Source of the DNA: Paenibacillus ginsengihumi DSM 21568 | GTDB lineage: Bacteria > Bacillota > Bacilli > Paenibacillales > NBRC-103111 | Direction of reading: 5' to 3' | DNA: 64,000 nucleotides | NCBI RefSeq assembly: GCF_000380965.1 | Contig: NZ_KB905559.1 | Coordinates: forward strand, 45,801 to 109,800 | Part shown: piece after piece, positions 43,194 to 51,756 of the stretch | Numbering within the stretch: position 1 is the stretch's first letter | Layout of the letters: every line of letters starts with the position of its first letter | Translations under genes and position numbers: made by a program | The notes under the pieces: model-generated | The model's input: the letters and a program-made list of their open reading frames with translations, nothing else | The model's database searches: none | Told to the model about the DNA's origin: nothing

Positions 43194-43490
43194 ATAAAAA
43201 AGCGCCTCATCCCATAGGGACGATGGCGCTTGATCGTGGTTCCACCCTAATTCGATCCGCTGGCTGATGCTTAACCGACACCAAGCCGGACAAGCCGAAA
43301 CCTGCGGATCCTCTGACATTCGTTAACGGGAATGACCCGGCAGGATATACTGACCGGCAGGCCGATCGGCCCTGCTTGCGGCGTTCCATCCGGCGGCTAC
43401 GAAGGGGTAAACCGGGATCGTGCTGAAGGGGATTGCAGCCTTGTCCCCTCTCTCTGTACAGTCCGCATCCGGCGGCTCGTGTCTTCGATC
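43194..43490 (-). promoter_or_regulatory. T-box riboswitch leader of thrS
   Basis: The leftward RNA contains the T-box core AGGGTGGAACCACG (43235-43248) followed by a GC-rich terminator (AAGCGCC...GGCGCTT, 43200-43231) with a TTTTTT tail. The antiterminator would use the T-box bases to pair with the upstream arm. About 240 nt of structured stem I region precede it. Uncharged tRNA-Thr is the expected ligand; I did not resolve the specifier codon. Confidence 0.92.
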
Positions 43491-43496
43491 ATTGCC

Positions 43497-44426
43497 TTAA
43501 CCTTTATTATATTCGGCGGCGTGCGTCCGGTCAAGATTGTGACACAGCCGGCAGTATTCGCACAGCTCGACCCGGTTTTCGAAAATTTGCCCGATCGTCT
43601 TGATCACCTGCAGCTCCGGCTCGCGCGTATGGATGTAAATTTGCCCCGGCGACACCGTAATCAGCGTGCTGACGATCATATCCTCGAAATTCATGTCCTT
43701 CTCCAGCATTTCCACCGTCACCGTCGATTCCGCATCGTCCGTATCGATCGGCTTCATCCGTTCGTCCAGCAGCATAAATTCGCTGCCGCCTTTATGAATC
43801 AGATGAACGAACGGCACCTTCGCTTCCTGGATATAGACAAAATATTGGAGCAGCGTAATAAATTCCTGATATTGCCGATCCATGACAAATTCATCCACAG
43901 CAAATTCCGCGACATCGCGCAGCTCCTCCGTCAGCGTGCGCAGCCGGAAGCGGACGAAACCTTCCCAATTAAGCAGCGTGTGCTCCCTCAAGTAATCCGC
44001 GATTTCGCCGGACAATTTGCTCTTTCTGCGGCTGCGGGCACATAGCGCCCGCTCCGCGTCCCCGCCGGCAGCAGTCCCGTCCAGCATGGCCCGGCAATAC
44101 TTCATAATGCCTCCGATATCCTCTTCCTGCTCGTACTGGAAGTCGCGGCGAATGATGCTGGCAAGCAGCGCCTCCTCTTCATGCCGCATCATGATTTCGG
44201 CCAGCGCGCCGGCCGCTTCCGAGCACAGCGCGTCCAGGTCGTCGGACAAGCGGAACTGCGGCAAAATGCCGTCCACCTCGACGGCTCTCCGGCCGGCCGT
44301 TCCGGTCAACTTGATTGCCACGCTATCCCTTTTATGTAGAAAAAAGCCGGTGTTGCGCAGCGCCTCCTGCAGCTGCTCGGCAAGCTCGTCCGGCCGGTTC
44401 GCGCATAAGATCGAGAACAGCTTCAC
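43497..44426 (-). CDS. ytxC: putative sporulation protein YtxC
   Basis: The 309-aa protein matches the YtxC family by context and by its C-terminal region with MDRQYQEFITLLQYFVYIQE, VHLIHKGGSEFMLLDE and the helical YFV region. In Bacillus, ytxC precedes thrS, exactly as here. I chose GTG 44426 (start VKLFSILCANRPDEL) because GGAG is 10 bp before it; a longer GTG frame overlaps that ribosome site. The family is linked to sporulation; the molecular role is unclear to me. Confidence 0.85.
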   Translation of the reverse strand: MKLFSILCANRPDELAEQLQEALRNTGFFLHKRDSVAIKLTGTAGRRAVEVDGILPQFRLSDDLDALCSEAAGALAEIMMRHEEEALLASIIRRDFQYEQEEDIGGIMKYCRAMLDGTAAGGDAERALCARSRRKSKLSGEIADYLREHTLLNWEGFVRFRLRTLTEELRDVAEFAVDEFVMDRQYQEFITLLQYFVYIQEAKVPFVHLIHKGGSEFMLLDERMKPIDTDDAESTVTVEMLEKDMNFEDMIVSTLITVSPGQIYIHTREPELQVIKTIGQIFENRVELCEYCRLCHNLDRTHAAEYNKG

Positions 44427-44690
44427 CTTAAAACCACTCCTTTCCACCCGTACCGGGCCAAAGCGAATTTACGCCCTTTCGCGCATGTCCGATTTTTCCA
44501 AGGCATGCTGCTTCGGTTATCGTCCAGCGCGGGGACGAGCGGCATTCGCTACGTAGAAAGTATATGGTTCGCCAATGGCAGATATACGGCTTATTGTCCG
44601 GCCAGAGCGTAGCAAATAAATGAAAAAGCCCGGACGATCCCAAGGCACGGTCCCAGGCCGGACCTTGCAGGACATTCCGAGCTTTGCCGA

Positions 44691-45830
44691 TTAGTTCTGC
44701 ATAATAAAATCTTTCTCGACCGCTGACGAGTCGTTATCGAACATGCGCAAAATTTCATAGCGCGTATTGCGCTGCGCCGGGATTTTGCCCGCTTCGCGAA
44801 TGATCTGCAGCGTCGACGAAATGTTCACCTTATGCGTCGTGCCCGCCGCCGACACGACATTCTCCTCGATCATCGTCGAACCGAAATCGTTGCAGCCGTA
44901 CTGCAGCGACAGCTTGCCGACCTCCGGCCCCATCGTGACCCAGGACGATTGGAAGTTCGGGATGTTGTCGAGCATGATGCGGCTGATCGCGACATTTTTC
45001 AAGTAGTCCTCCGGACCGAGCTTCTCCGCTTTCAGGTTCGTGTTGTCCGGTTGGAACGTCCAGGAGATGAAAGCAAGGAAGCCCGGCGAGTTCCAGCCGC
45101 TGGCGATGCATTCGTCCTGGGCGTCGCGCACTCTCAGCAGATGAAGCGCCCGCTCCTCGATCGACTCGCCGAAGCCGATAACCATCGTCGCCGTCGTGCT
45201 CATGCCGACGCGCTGCGCGGTCTGCATCACATCCATCCAGTCGCGCCACGAGCCTTTCAGCCGGCTGATTTTGCGGCGCGTCCGGTCATCGAGAATCTCG
45301 CCGCCGCCGCCCGGCAAGGAATCGAGCCCGGCCTCCTTCAGCTCGCGCACGACCTGCTCCAGCGTCAGGCCGCCTGATACCTCTTTCATCTTCAAAATTT
45401 CCGCCGGAGAGAAGGAATGCATCGTAATGCTCGGGAAGCGCTTCTTGATCTCCCGCAGCAGATTCGTATAATAGCTGAACGGCAAATTCGGGTTCGTGCC
45501 GCCCTGCATCAAAATTTCCGTTCCGCCGACGTCGATCGTCTCCTGAATTTTCTGAAAGATCGCCTCGTCCGGCAGCACATAGCCCTCCTTCGAGCCCGGG
45601 GGCCGATAAAAGGCGCAAAACCGGCAATACACGTCGCAAATATTCGTATAGTTGATATTTCGTCCGATAACGAACGTCGTCACCGGCTCCGGATGAAAAC
45701 GAAGCATAATTTGGTTGGCCGCATGCCCCATCTTTTCGATTTCGTTCGAAGCGTACAGCTCCATGCATTCTTCCGCCGTAATTCGGGTGCCGGCTACCGC
45801 TTTATCCAAAATCTGATCGATCGCGCTCAT
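44691..45830 (-). CDS. mqnC: cyclic dehypoxanthinyl futalosine synthase (menaquinone pathway)
   Basis: MqnC is a radical-SAM enzyme that cyclises dehypoxanthinyl futalosine in the futalosine route to menaquinone. ATG 45830 (MSAIDQILDKAVAGTRI) follows GGAGTG and gives 379 aa. The 4Fe-4S motif CDVYCRFC (CxxxCxxC) lies near residue 64, with QGGTNPNLPFSYYTNLLREI and GGGGEILDDRTRRKIS. No other mqn gene is adjacent, so the pathway is scattered. Its presence suggests that this organism uses futalosine rather than the classical men pathway. Confidence 0.93.
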   Translation of the reverse strand: MSAIDQILDKAVAGTRITAEECMELYASNEIEKMGHAANQIMLRFHPEPVTTFVIGRNINYTNICDVYCRFCAFYRPPGSKEGYVLPDEAIFQKIQETIDVGGTEILMQGGTNPNLPFSYYTNLLREIKKRFPSITMHSFSPAEILKMKEVSGGLTLEQVVRELKEAGLDSLPGGGGEILDDRTRRKISRLKGSWRDWMDVMQTAQRVGMSTTATMVIGFGESIEERALHLLRVRDAQDECIASGWNSPGFLAFISWTFQPDNTNLKAEKLGPEDYLKNVAISRIMLDNIPNFQSSWVTMGPEVGKLSLQYGCNDFGSTMIEENVVSAAGTTHKVNISSTLQIIREAGKIPAQRNTRYEILRMFDNDSSAVEKDFIMQN

Positions 45831-45952
45831 CGACGCCACACTCCTTTTCAAACAACACTCTACCATAATAGGGATGCCTTTGCTATAGAAAAAGACCGCC
45901 ATAAGGGACCTCTCCCCTCTGGCAGTCTTCTTCGCGCCGGCAAAGACGTCGG

Positions 45953-47134
45953 TTAGACCCCTTCGATCTCGGCCTGAGCAGCGGCGATCGCCCGATCCAG
46001 ATCGGCGATCAGGTCCTCCGCATGCTCGATGCCGACCGAATAGCGGAGCAGCCGGTCGTCGACGCCGACCTGGCGGCGAATCTCCTCCGGGATGTCCGCA
46101 TGCGTCTGCACCGCCGGGTACGTCATCAGCGACTCGACGCCGCCGAGACTTTCGGCGAAGGCGATCAGCCGAATATGGCGCAAAATCGGCTCGATATAGC
46201 GGGCATCCTTCATCCGGAACGAGAAAATGCCGGTGTTGCCGGACGATTGCATATTTTGAATCTCATGGCCCGGATGCGTCGGCAGAGCCGGGTAATAGAC
46301 CGCTTCGACCGCGGGATGCGCCAGCAGATGCTCGGCGATCTTGGTCGCATTGTATTGATGGCGCTCCATGCGAATGGCCAGCGTCTTCATTCCCCTCATC
46401 AGCAGCCAGCTGTCCTGCGGATTCAGAACGGCGCCGATGGAATTGTGCAGGAACGCCATCTGCTCCGACAGCTCCTTGCCCTTCGTCACGATCAGCCCGG
46501 CCAGCACGTCGTTATGTCCGCCCAAATATTTGGTCGCGCTGTGAATGACGATATCGGCGCCAAGCTCGATCGGCCGCTGGAAGAACGGCGTCAGCAGCGT
46601 ATTGTCGACGATCGACAGCATGCCCTTGCGCCTCGCCCAGCCGCACACCTTCTTAAGGTCGGTAATCATCATCAGCGGGTTCGTCGGCGTCTCGATCAGG
46701 ATCGCCTTCGTGTTCGGCTTCGCCTGCGCCTCCAGGGCGTCAAGATCGTTCGTGTCCACATACGTGGCGGTGACGCCGAAGCGGGACATGATGCGCTCGA
46801 GCAGGCGATATGTACCGCCATACAGGTCGAGCGAGACGAGCAGGTGATCGCCCTGGCCGAACAGGGCGAAGATCGTCTGCAGCGCGGCCATGCCGGAGCT
46901 GCAGGCGAAGCCGGCGTCGCCGCTCTCCAGCTCGGCGATGGCGTCTTCCAGCACCTTGCGCGTCGGGTTTTTCGTGCGGGAATAATCGAAGCCGGTGCTC
47001 TGGCCGAGCTTGGGGTGACGGAAGGCCGTCGCCTGATAAATCGGGTAGCTGACCGCCCCGGTGACCGGCTCCTCGAGGGAGCCGATCTGGGCCAGGCGGC
47101 TTTCTATTCTCCAATGGCGCTTGTCTAAAGTCAT
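45953..47134 (-). CDS. metI: cystathionine gamma-synthase / O-acylhomoserine thiolyase
   Basis: The 393-aa PLP enzyme shows [60 protein letters not shown] and the PLP-lysine segment [12 protein letters not shown], followed by SLGGVESL. It uses the acyl-homoserine made by MetA together with cysteine or sulfide. It overlaps the end of metA by 4 bp, so the two are one operon under the SAM-I riboswitch. Assignment to MetI rather than MetC rests on this context and on similarity to the Bacillus enzyme. Confidence 0.93.
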   Translation of the reverse strand: MTLDKRHWRIESRLAQIGSLEEPVTGAVSYPIYQATAFRHPKLGQSTGFDYSRTKNPTRKVLEDAIAELESGDAGFACSSGMAALQTIFALFGQGDHLLVSLDLYGGTYRLLERIMSRFGVTATYVDTNDLDALEAQAKPNTKAILIETPTNPLMMITDLKKVCGWARRKGMLSIVDNTLLTPFFQRPIELGADIVIHSATKYLGGHNDVLAGLIVTKGKELSEQMAFLHNSIGAVLNPQDSWLLMRGMKTLAIRMERHQYNATKIAEHLLAHPAVEAVYYPALPTHPGHEIQNMQSSGNTGIFSFRMKDARYIEPILRHIRLIAFAESLGGVESLMTYPAVQTHADIPEEIRRQVGVDDRLLRYSVGIEHAEDLIADLDRAIAAAQAEIEGV

Positions 47135-48066
47135 ATGCGGACACTCTCCTTGCTGTTGCTGTACAGATCATAAGGCGTTTCCTGGTACACATAGTAGTTC
47201 AGCCAATTGGAGAACAGCAGATTGGCATGCGCCCTCCAGGTGTTGCGCGGCGTCTTGGACGGATCGTCGCCGGGAAAATAATTTTTCGGAATGTCGATAT
47301 CCATCCCTTTGGCAATGTCCCGATCGTATTCATATTTCAAGGTGCAAGCGTCGTATTCCGAATGGCCGGTCACGAAAATTTGCCTGCCGTCCCGGGTCGC
47401 TACGATATAGACGCCCGCCTCCTCCGATTCGGACAAAATGTCCAGCTCCGGGTGCTTCTCGATATCTTCCCGCCGCACCTCCGTATGCCTCGACTGCGGA
47501 GCGAGGAACTGCTCGTCGAAGCCGCGCAGCAGCTTGACTTTGGGCTTCTCCACCGTATGCGGATAGACGCCGAACAGCTTCTTCTCAAGCGGATGCTTCG
47601 GCACTTTGAAGTGGTGGTACAGCCCGGCCTGAGCGGCCCAACAGATGTGCAGCGTCGAGGTGACGTTCGTGCGGCTCCAGTCCATCAGCTGCGTCAGCTC
47701 ATCCCAATAGTTCACCTGCTCGAATTCGAGCGTCTCCACCGGCGCGCCGGTAATGATCAGGCCGTCGAATTTCTCTTCCTTCACATCGTCGAACGTTTTG
47801 TAAAACTGCTCGAGGTGTTCGGCGGACGTATTTTTGGATCTATGGGTTTTCGGATGCAGCAGCACGAACTCGACCTGCAGCGGGGTGTTGCCGATCAGCC
47901 GAAGCAGCTGAGTTTCCGTCGTTTCTTTCGTGGGCATCAAATTCATGATCGCAATCCGCAGGGGCCGAATATCCTGGTGAAAAGCGACCGTCTCATCCAT
48001 CACAAAAATGTTCTCGTCGATGAGGATTTCCTTGGCAGGCAAGTGATCCGGTATTTTGATGGGCAT
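47131..48066 (-). CDS. metA: homoserine O-acyltransferase (MetA family)
   Basis: ATG 48066 ([20 protein letters not shown]) follows AGGAG and gives 311 aa. Family motifs are visible: [37 protein letters not shown], the nucleophile Cys in [16 protein letters not shown] and the catalytic His in FVTGHSEYD. Many Firmicute MetA proteins use acetyl-CoA rather than succinyl-CoA; the residue that decides this (Glu near position 111, GAPVE) fits acetyl transfer. First gene of the metA-metI operon. Confidence 0.95.
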   Translation of the reverse strand: MPIKIPDHLPAKEILIDENIFVMDETVAFHQDIRPLRIAIMNLMPTKETTETQLLRLIGNTPLQVEFVLLHPKTHRSKNTSAEHLEQFYKTFDDVKEEKFDGLIITGAPVETLEFEQVNYWDELTQLMDWSRTNVTSTLHICWAAQAGLYHHFKVPKHPLEKKLFGVYPHTVEKPKVKLLRGFDEQFLAPQSRHTEVRREDIEKHPELDILSESEEAGVYIVATRDGRQIFVTGHSEYDACTLKYEYDRDIAKGMDIDIPKNYFPGDDPSKTPRNTWRAHANLLFSNWLNYYVYQETPYDLYSNSKESVRI

Positions 48067-48130
48067 CTGATTCACTCCTTTGGGATCGGTGATGATTCGT
48101 CGTTTCTCGCACCTGCCGCGGAAAAGCCAT

Positions 48131-48338
48131 AACAAAAGGGCCTTTCCGCTTGCACGAGAAAGGCCCTTGTATCGCTACAATCTCCTCTCTCATCTCTCAG
48201 AAGCCGCCGCAAAGCCGCTTCCGCAAGAATTAGCACCGTGCAATAGAGCCTGCCGCAGGGTATCGTCCAGGCGATAAGTCTATTGTCGGTTGCCGGGTAT
48301 CATCGGGCCAGTCCCTCCACCTACTCTTGATAAGAGTG
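48131..48338 (-). promoter_or_regulatory. SAM-I (S-box) riboswitch of metA-metI
   Basis: The leftward RNA starts CTCTTATCAAGAGTAGGTGG and continues AGGGACTGGCCCGATGATAC and CCGGCAACC, the conserved S-box core. It ends in a terminator AAGGGCCTTTC...GAAAGGCCCTTTTG (48135-48168). SAM binding would favour the terminator and shut off methionine synthesis. Confidence 0.96.
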
Positions 48339-48408
48339 CGAAACCGAATCTATTCTGTTGGATATGATAATACTGTATACGAAAAGCACATACGCGTCAA
48401 GAGCATTG

Positions 48409-48553
48409 AGCCGGCAGCATCCGGCAACATCTCGCAGCATTCCGGCGGCATCCGGCAACATCTCGCAGCATTCCGGCGGCATCCGGCGGCATCCGGCAAC
48501 ATCTCAGCATTCCGGCGGCATCGGGCGGCATCCGGCAACATCTCGCAGCATAT
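48409..48553. repeat. 31-bp-type tandem repeat upstream of the S-box
   Basis: Four imperfect units of CGGCATCCGGCAACATCTCG plus CAGCATTC lie directly upstream of the metA promoter region. Unit length varies through gain and loss of CGGCATC triplets. It has no ORF with a ribosome site and no constant spacer. Confidence 0.8.
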
Positions 48554-48612
48554 GGAATCTCCGGCAGTGCAATGATCCGGCATCAACCTTACTTTCGCCC
48601 AAAGTTTTCACC

Positions 48613-48641
48613 TTGAAGTGTGGAAAATGAAGGTATATACT
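48613..48641 (+). promoter_or_regulatory. sigma-A promoter of corA
   Basis: TTGAAG (48613-48618), 17-bp spacer and TATACT (48636-48641). The leader to the corA start is about 320 nt. Confidence 0.65.
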
Positions 48642-48647
48642 GAAACA

Positions 48648-48968
48648 AGCGCGGCAATGCGCGCTGACATTTTCTCGCAAAGGGGTGCATCCATCGAATG
48701 GACGGAGACCCGAGGAGTAGCAGTCGCTCCCGAGTTCACGACACACGGCACGGCGGTTTGACGTTCAGACAACAAATGAATAGTTCGTGTGGAACCCGGC
48801 CGGATCCCGCTGCATTCGATCGAGCCGCCTGAAGCGCGCAAGCCATGAATGCGAGCCTTTGCCCGGCTGTTTTTGCCGTTCGTTTTGGCAGCTGCTCGCA
48901 TGCCCTGGAGCGCCTCTGCCTGCCGCCTTGCCGGCCGCGTTCCACCGACATCAGGGAGGGTGGAAACC
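48648..48968 (+). ncRNA. long structured leader of corA, candidate cis-regulatory RNA
   Basis: GCAAAGG (48677-48683) can pair with CCTTTGC (48856-48862) to close a domain of about 185 nt with internal hairpins (for example GGAG-TAGCAGTC-GCTCC, and GTTC..CACAC with GTGTG-GAAC). The sequence GCGAGC just before CCTTTGC can instead pair with GCTCGC (48893-48898). Such exclusive pairings are typical of riboswitches. I cannot match it to the M-box or the yybP-ykoY class with confidence. Confidence 0.45.
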
Positions 48969-49904
48969 GTGAAGGCACGTTTGGTTGAAAACGGAGTTTT
49001 TACATTGGTGGAGGATATTGCCGCAACGCTGAATCCGCCTGAACGGGGCTTTTATTGGATCGACGCGGGCATTGACGATTTGACGGTGCTGCAGCCGCTG
49101 TTCCAGCTGCACGAGCTGGCGGTGGAGGACTGCATGAACGAAGAGGAGCAGCGCCCCAAGATCGAATTGTACGACAACAACTATTTTATCGTGGTGAACA
49201 GCATCCGTTTCGACGATGAGGAAATTTTTCTGAGGTCATTGAACATTTTTCTCGGCAAGCATTACATCATTACCGTTACCCGGCAAAAAATCAACGAGCT
49301 CCGCACCTTGAAGCCGATTTTGTGGCAGGAAGAGGTGACGGCGCCCGACGAGTTTTTGTACCACCTGGTCGACCTGGTCGTGGACAACTACACGAACGTC
49401 GGCGACCGGATCGAGGCGAAGATCGAGAAGCTTGAGGAAGACATCCTCATGCATACGAAGAAATCACATCTGAACGAGATCATCGGGCTCCGAAGCGAAA
49501 TTTTGTGGCTCAAGAAGGTGCTGATCCCCCAGAAGGAGGTCATCTCGCTGCTGAGCCGCAAGGATCTGAAGCTCATCAGCGAGCCGCTGCGCAAATATTT
49601 CGGCGACATCTACGAGAACGCCGTCAAAATTTCGGAGACGTTCGATACGTTTCGCGATTTGATGGGCAACCTGCGGGAAGCGTACCAATCCAGCATCGCC
49701 AGCCGCGCCAACGAAATCATGCGCATCTTTACCGCGCTGACGACGATCTTCATGCCGCTGACGTTCATTACCGGCATCTACGGGATGAACTTCGATTACA
49801 TTCCGGGGCTGCACTTCAGATACGGCGGCGTTATCACCGTTATTTTCATGATCATCGTCGGCATCTCCATGTTCGTGCTGTTTCGCAAAAAAGATTGGCT
49901 TTGA
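48969..49904 (+). CDS. corA: CorA-family magnesium/divalent cation transporter
   Basis: The start is GTG 48969, behind GGGAGGGTGG; upstream ATG frames lack a ribosome site. The 311-aa protein has a large cytoplasmic domain with ERGFYWIDAGIDDLTVLQPL and HELAVEDCMNEEEQRPKIEL, a long helix (IEAKIEKLEEDILM), and two C-terminal membrane helices with the signature ITGIYGMNFDYIPGL (GMN) and a basic tail FRKKDWL. It forms pentameric Mg2+ channels in the membrane. A long structured leader precedes it. Confidence 0.95.
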   Translation: MKARLVENGVFTLVEDIAATLNPPERGFYWIDAGIDDLTVLQPLFQLHELAVEDCMNEEEQRPKIELYDNNYFIVVNSIRFDDEEIFLRSLNIFLGKHYIITVTRQKINELRTLKPILWQEEVTAPDEFLYHLVDLVVDNYTNVGDRIEAKIEKLEEDILMHTKKSHLNEIIGLRSEILWLKKVLIPQKEVISLLSRKDLKLISEPLRKYFGDIYENAVKISETFDTFRDLMGNLREAYQSSIASRANEIMRIFTALTTIFMPLTFITGIYGMNFDYIPGLHFRYGGVITVIFMIIVGISMFVLFRKKDWL

Positions 49905-49982
49905 CCGGAAGTCCGCTTAATAACGCTTATATCACTTATATCGTCGATATCGCTGCGGCGAATGACGCCGTTTGTCGTCCGA

Positions 49983-50016
49983 CTGGCGAAGGCCCTCCCG
50001 AGGGACCTTCGCCATT
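49983..50016 (+). terminator. intrinsic terminator between corA and the HRDC gene
   Basis: GGCGAAGG...CCTTCGCC with an inner CCCTC/GAGGG and a CCGA loop, followed by ATTTTG. It can serve both convergent genes. Confidence 0.8.
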
Positions 50017-50031
50017 TTGCTGCTGCGGCTC

Positions 50032-51048
50032 TCAGCTCGCCTCCTCGACCCGCTCGCTTGCGGCGGCGTCCCGGCGATATTTGATCCTTAGCAAGCGGAG
50101 CCATTCGTAGATGCGCTCCGTCTCCTTGGCGCTTAGCTCCTTGTCGCCGAACACCGCCAGCAGCACGGGCTTCAAATACTTGTCTCCCAGCTTGGCGAAA
50201 GCCTCCCGGGCCGCCTCCCGCTCCTGCGCGGGGACTTCCTCCAGCATTCGGTCGGCGAACGGCAGCATATCGTAACCTTCCTTGTCCAGCTCCTCGACCC
50301 ACAGCACCAGATCGCGCCGCTGCAGCTTCGTTTCGTTCAGGATCGCTTCCAGTCCGTCGCCGCGGCCGATCGACTCGAGCAGCCTGCGCTTTGTTTCCCG
50401 CTTGTCCGCTTCCGCCTTGCGCCTGCGCCGCTTTTCCTCCAGATACCATGTTACGAAAGCGTTCTCGTCGACGGATGGCTCGACCCAATCGAGCGGGAAC
50501 GAGGTGGTGCGCTCGTAGCGGCGAACGATGTCCGTAATCGCGGCAGCGTACAACGCCGCCCGATGCTTGCCGAAGCCCGGCAGTTGCAGCAGCTCCTCTT
50601 CCGTATGCGGCTTGTAGGCGCTGATCATCTTCAGCATCCGGTTGGAGGCGATGATGAACGGCGACTTGCCGTCCCGCGCCGCCTGCTTGAAGCGCCACTG
50701 CCTAAGCTCCTCGTACAGCGGCTCGTCCGCCTGCATCTCTCCGTAATACTGCAGCATGCCGGAGTGCAGCGCGCGCTCGTCCAGCAGCTCGATGCCTCCT
50801 GCGCCCATCTCGATCAAGGGCCTGAAGCCTTCGCTCTGCTTCGCCGCGATGCGTTCGCGGAATACTGCCAGCAGCTCGTCCCAATGAATGCCTTCGAACC
50901 AGCATTCCTGTACAGGCCGCCCGTCCTCCTTCGTCTCGCTCCAGATGACCGACCACTGGCCCTGATGCTCCCCGATGGACACTTGCCCGGTGCGGACTCT
51001 CCCCTCTTCCGTCGTCTTCTCCAGGCTGTTCAAGAACATCAAATTCAT
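50032..51048 (-). CDS. HRDC-domain protein
   Basis: The 338-aa protein contains an HRDC domain in the middle (YEELRQWRFKQAARDGKSPF, IIASNRMLKMISAYKPHTEE, ELLQLPGFGKHRAALYAAAI), the nucleic-acid-binding module at the C-terminus of RecQ helicases and RNase D. The N-terminal 110 residues have the WSVIWSETKEDGRPVQECWF beta-rich segment, and the C-terminal part is charged and helical (WYLEEKRRRRKAEADKRETK). No helicase or nuclease motifs are present. Proteins of this architecture are common in Paenibacillaceae; function unknown to me. A short attenuator-like hairpin lies in its leader. Confidence 0.85.
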   Translation of the reverse strand: MNLMFLNSLEKTTEEGRVRTGQVSIGEHQGQWSVIWSETKEDGRPVQECWFEGIHWDELLAVFRERIAAKQSEGFRPLIEMGAGGIELLDERALHSGMLQYYGEMQADEPLYEELRQWRFKQAARDGKSPFIIASNRMLKMISAYKPHTEEELLQLPGFGKHRAALYAAAITDIVRRYERTTSFPLDWVEPSVDENAFVTWYLEEKRRRRKAEADKRETKRRLLESIGRGDGLEAILNETKLQRRDLVLWVEELDKEGYDMLPFADRMLEEVPAQEREAAREAFAKLGDKYLKPVLLAVFGDKELSAKETERIYEWLRLLRIKYRRDAAASERVEEAS

Positions 51049-51098
51049 GCCTTTCCCTCCCGCAAATATTGGTGATCACATGCTTTCTTTCAAACGCA

Positions 51099-51141
51099 AA
51101 AAAGCACCTCCCTGCCCCGAAAGGCAAAAGAGGTGCTTCCT
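51099..51141 (-). terminator. attenuator-like terminator in the HRDC-gene leader
   Basis: Read leftward, AAGCACCTC (51131-51139) pairs with GAGGTGCTT (51099-51107) around an inner TGCC/GGCA stem, followed by TTTTTTG. It starts about 25 nt after the inferred transcription start and lies before the HRDC ribosome site. Confidence 0.75.
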
Positions 51142-51168
51142 CAAGTACGCTGCATTTGAAATTAATCC

Positions 51169-51198
51169 CATTATAGCATAAGATGCCCTGGCTGGCAA
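51169..51198 (-). promoter_or_regulatory. promoter of the HRDC gene
   Basis: Read leftward: TTGCCA (51193-51198), 18-bp spacer ending TGC, and TATAAT (51169-51174), an extended -10 with a good -35. Confidence 0.65.
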
Positions 51199-51372
51199 CA
51201 GGTCAAGCCATCCGTCGGACAATCTTGAATCGCCCGGCGACCTTGCATGGTCATGGTCGGATATCGTTCCCGCTTTTGGGGAGAATGATAAAAGCCCCCG
51301 CTTTTTAGAATGATGGAGGCCCTTTCGTATAAGGGCATCCCGCGAAATATCCCGAAGGAGGGAACAGCCGAC

Positions 51373-51669
51373 ATGCCGGAAGACGTAAACCGCGACGGCT
51401 TCATCGACGAGGACCGTCACCATTATACCGATGTCAAAACCGTTGAGTCCCAGCGCAACGACTTGACTGCCGAAGAATTTCCGGAGGGGCCGTACGGCAT
51501 GGACCTGCTTGCGGAATCGCTCGGCAAAAGCTCGCCCTGGCGAAAGGACCAGCGGGCGCACCATCAATTCACCTACGAAAACCGCGATCTGCACGCCGGC
51601 ATCTCGCGGGAATATCCCGGCGCCCATCCGACGCACGACGCCTCCGGGGACGACCGGGTCGACGAATAA
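51373..51669 (+). CDS. small acidic protein, 98 aa, unknown
   Basis: ATG 51373 follows GGAGGG. The product is very hydrophilic and acidic, with no hydrophobic core: MPEDVNRDGFIDEDRHHYTD, then VESQRNDLTAEEFPEGPYGM and HDASGDDRVDE. It may be disordered. Similar short acidic proteins occur in spore formers, but I do not recognise a named family. The leader contains a GCCCTT/AAGGGC hairpin. It is divergent from the HRDC gene and convergent with ilvD. Confidence 0.7.
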   Translation: MPEDVNRDGFIDEDRHHYTDVKTVESQRNDLTAEEFPEGPYGMDLLAESLGKSSPWRKDQRAHHQFTYENRDLHAGISREYPGAHPTHDASGDDRVDE

Positions 51670-51705
51670 GACAGCGGCGCAAGCGCCAGTCGTTCGGCGA
51701 GATCA

Positions 51706-51747
51706 ACAAAACAGCCCCGACCGGCCGAGAGCCGGGGGGCTGTCATC
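51706..51747 (-). terminator. intrinsic terminator of ilvD
   Basis: CAGCCCC/GGGGCTG and CCGGC/GCCGG arms form a long hairpin around a CGAGA loop; the leftward tail is TTTTGTT. It may also stop the convergent 98-aa gene. Confidence 0.75.
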
Positions 51748-51756
51748 GCTGCTTGC

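Noticed and set aside
41170..43197. Rightward open frame of 675 codons opposite thrS
   Set aside because: Shadow of the threonyl-tRNA synthetase gene; no start signals.
44636..44690. Terminator downstream of mqnC
   Set aside because: There are GC-rich segments and a GGCTTTTTCATT stretch, but I could not build a convincing uninterrupted stem, so no feature was called.
48409..48553. Possible CRISPR array
   Set aside because: Units are contiguous with variable length and no unique spacers; no cas genes are in the window. The same holds for 63265-63560 and the family A arrays.
48648..48968. M-box (Mg2+) riboswitch as a firm call for the corA leader
   Set aside because: The M-box core GTTAGGTGAGGCTCC and its partner segments are not present, so only an unassigned structured leader is reported.
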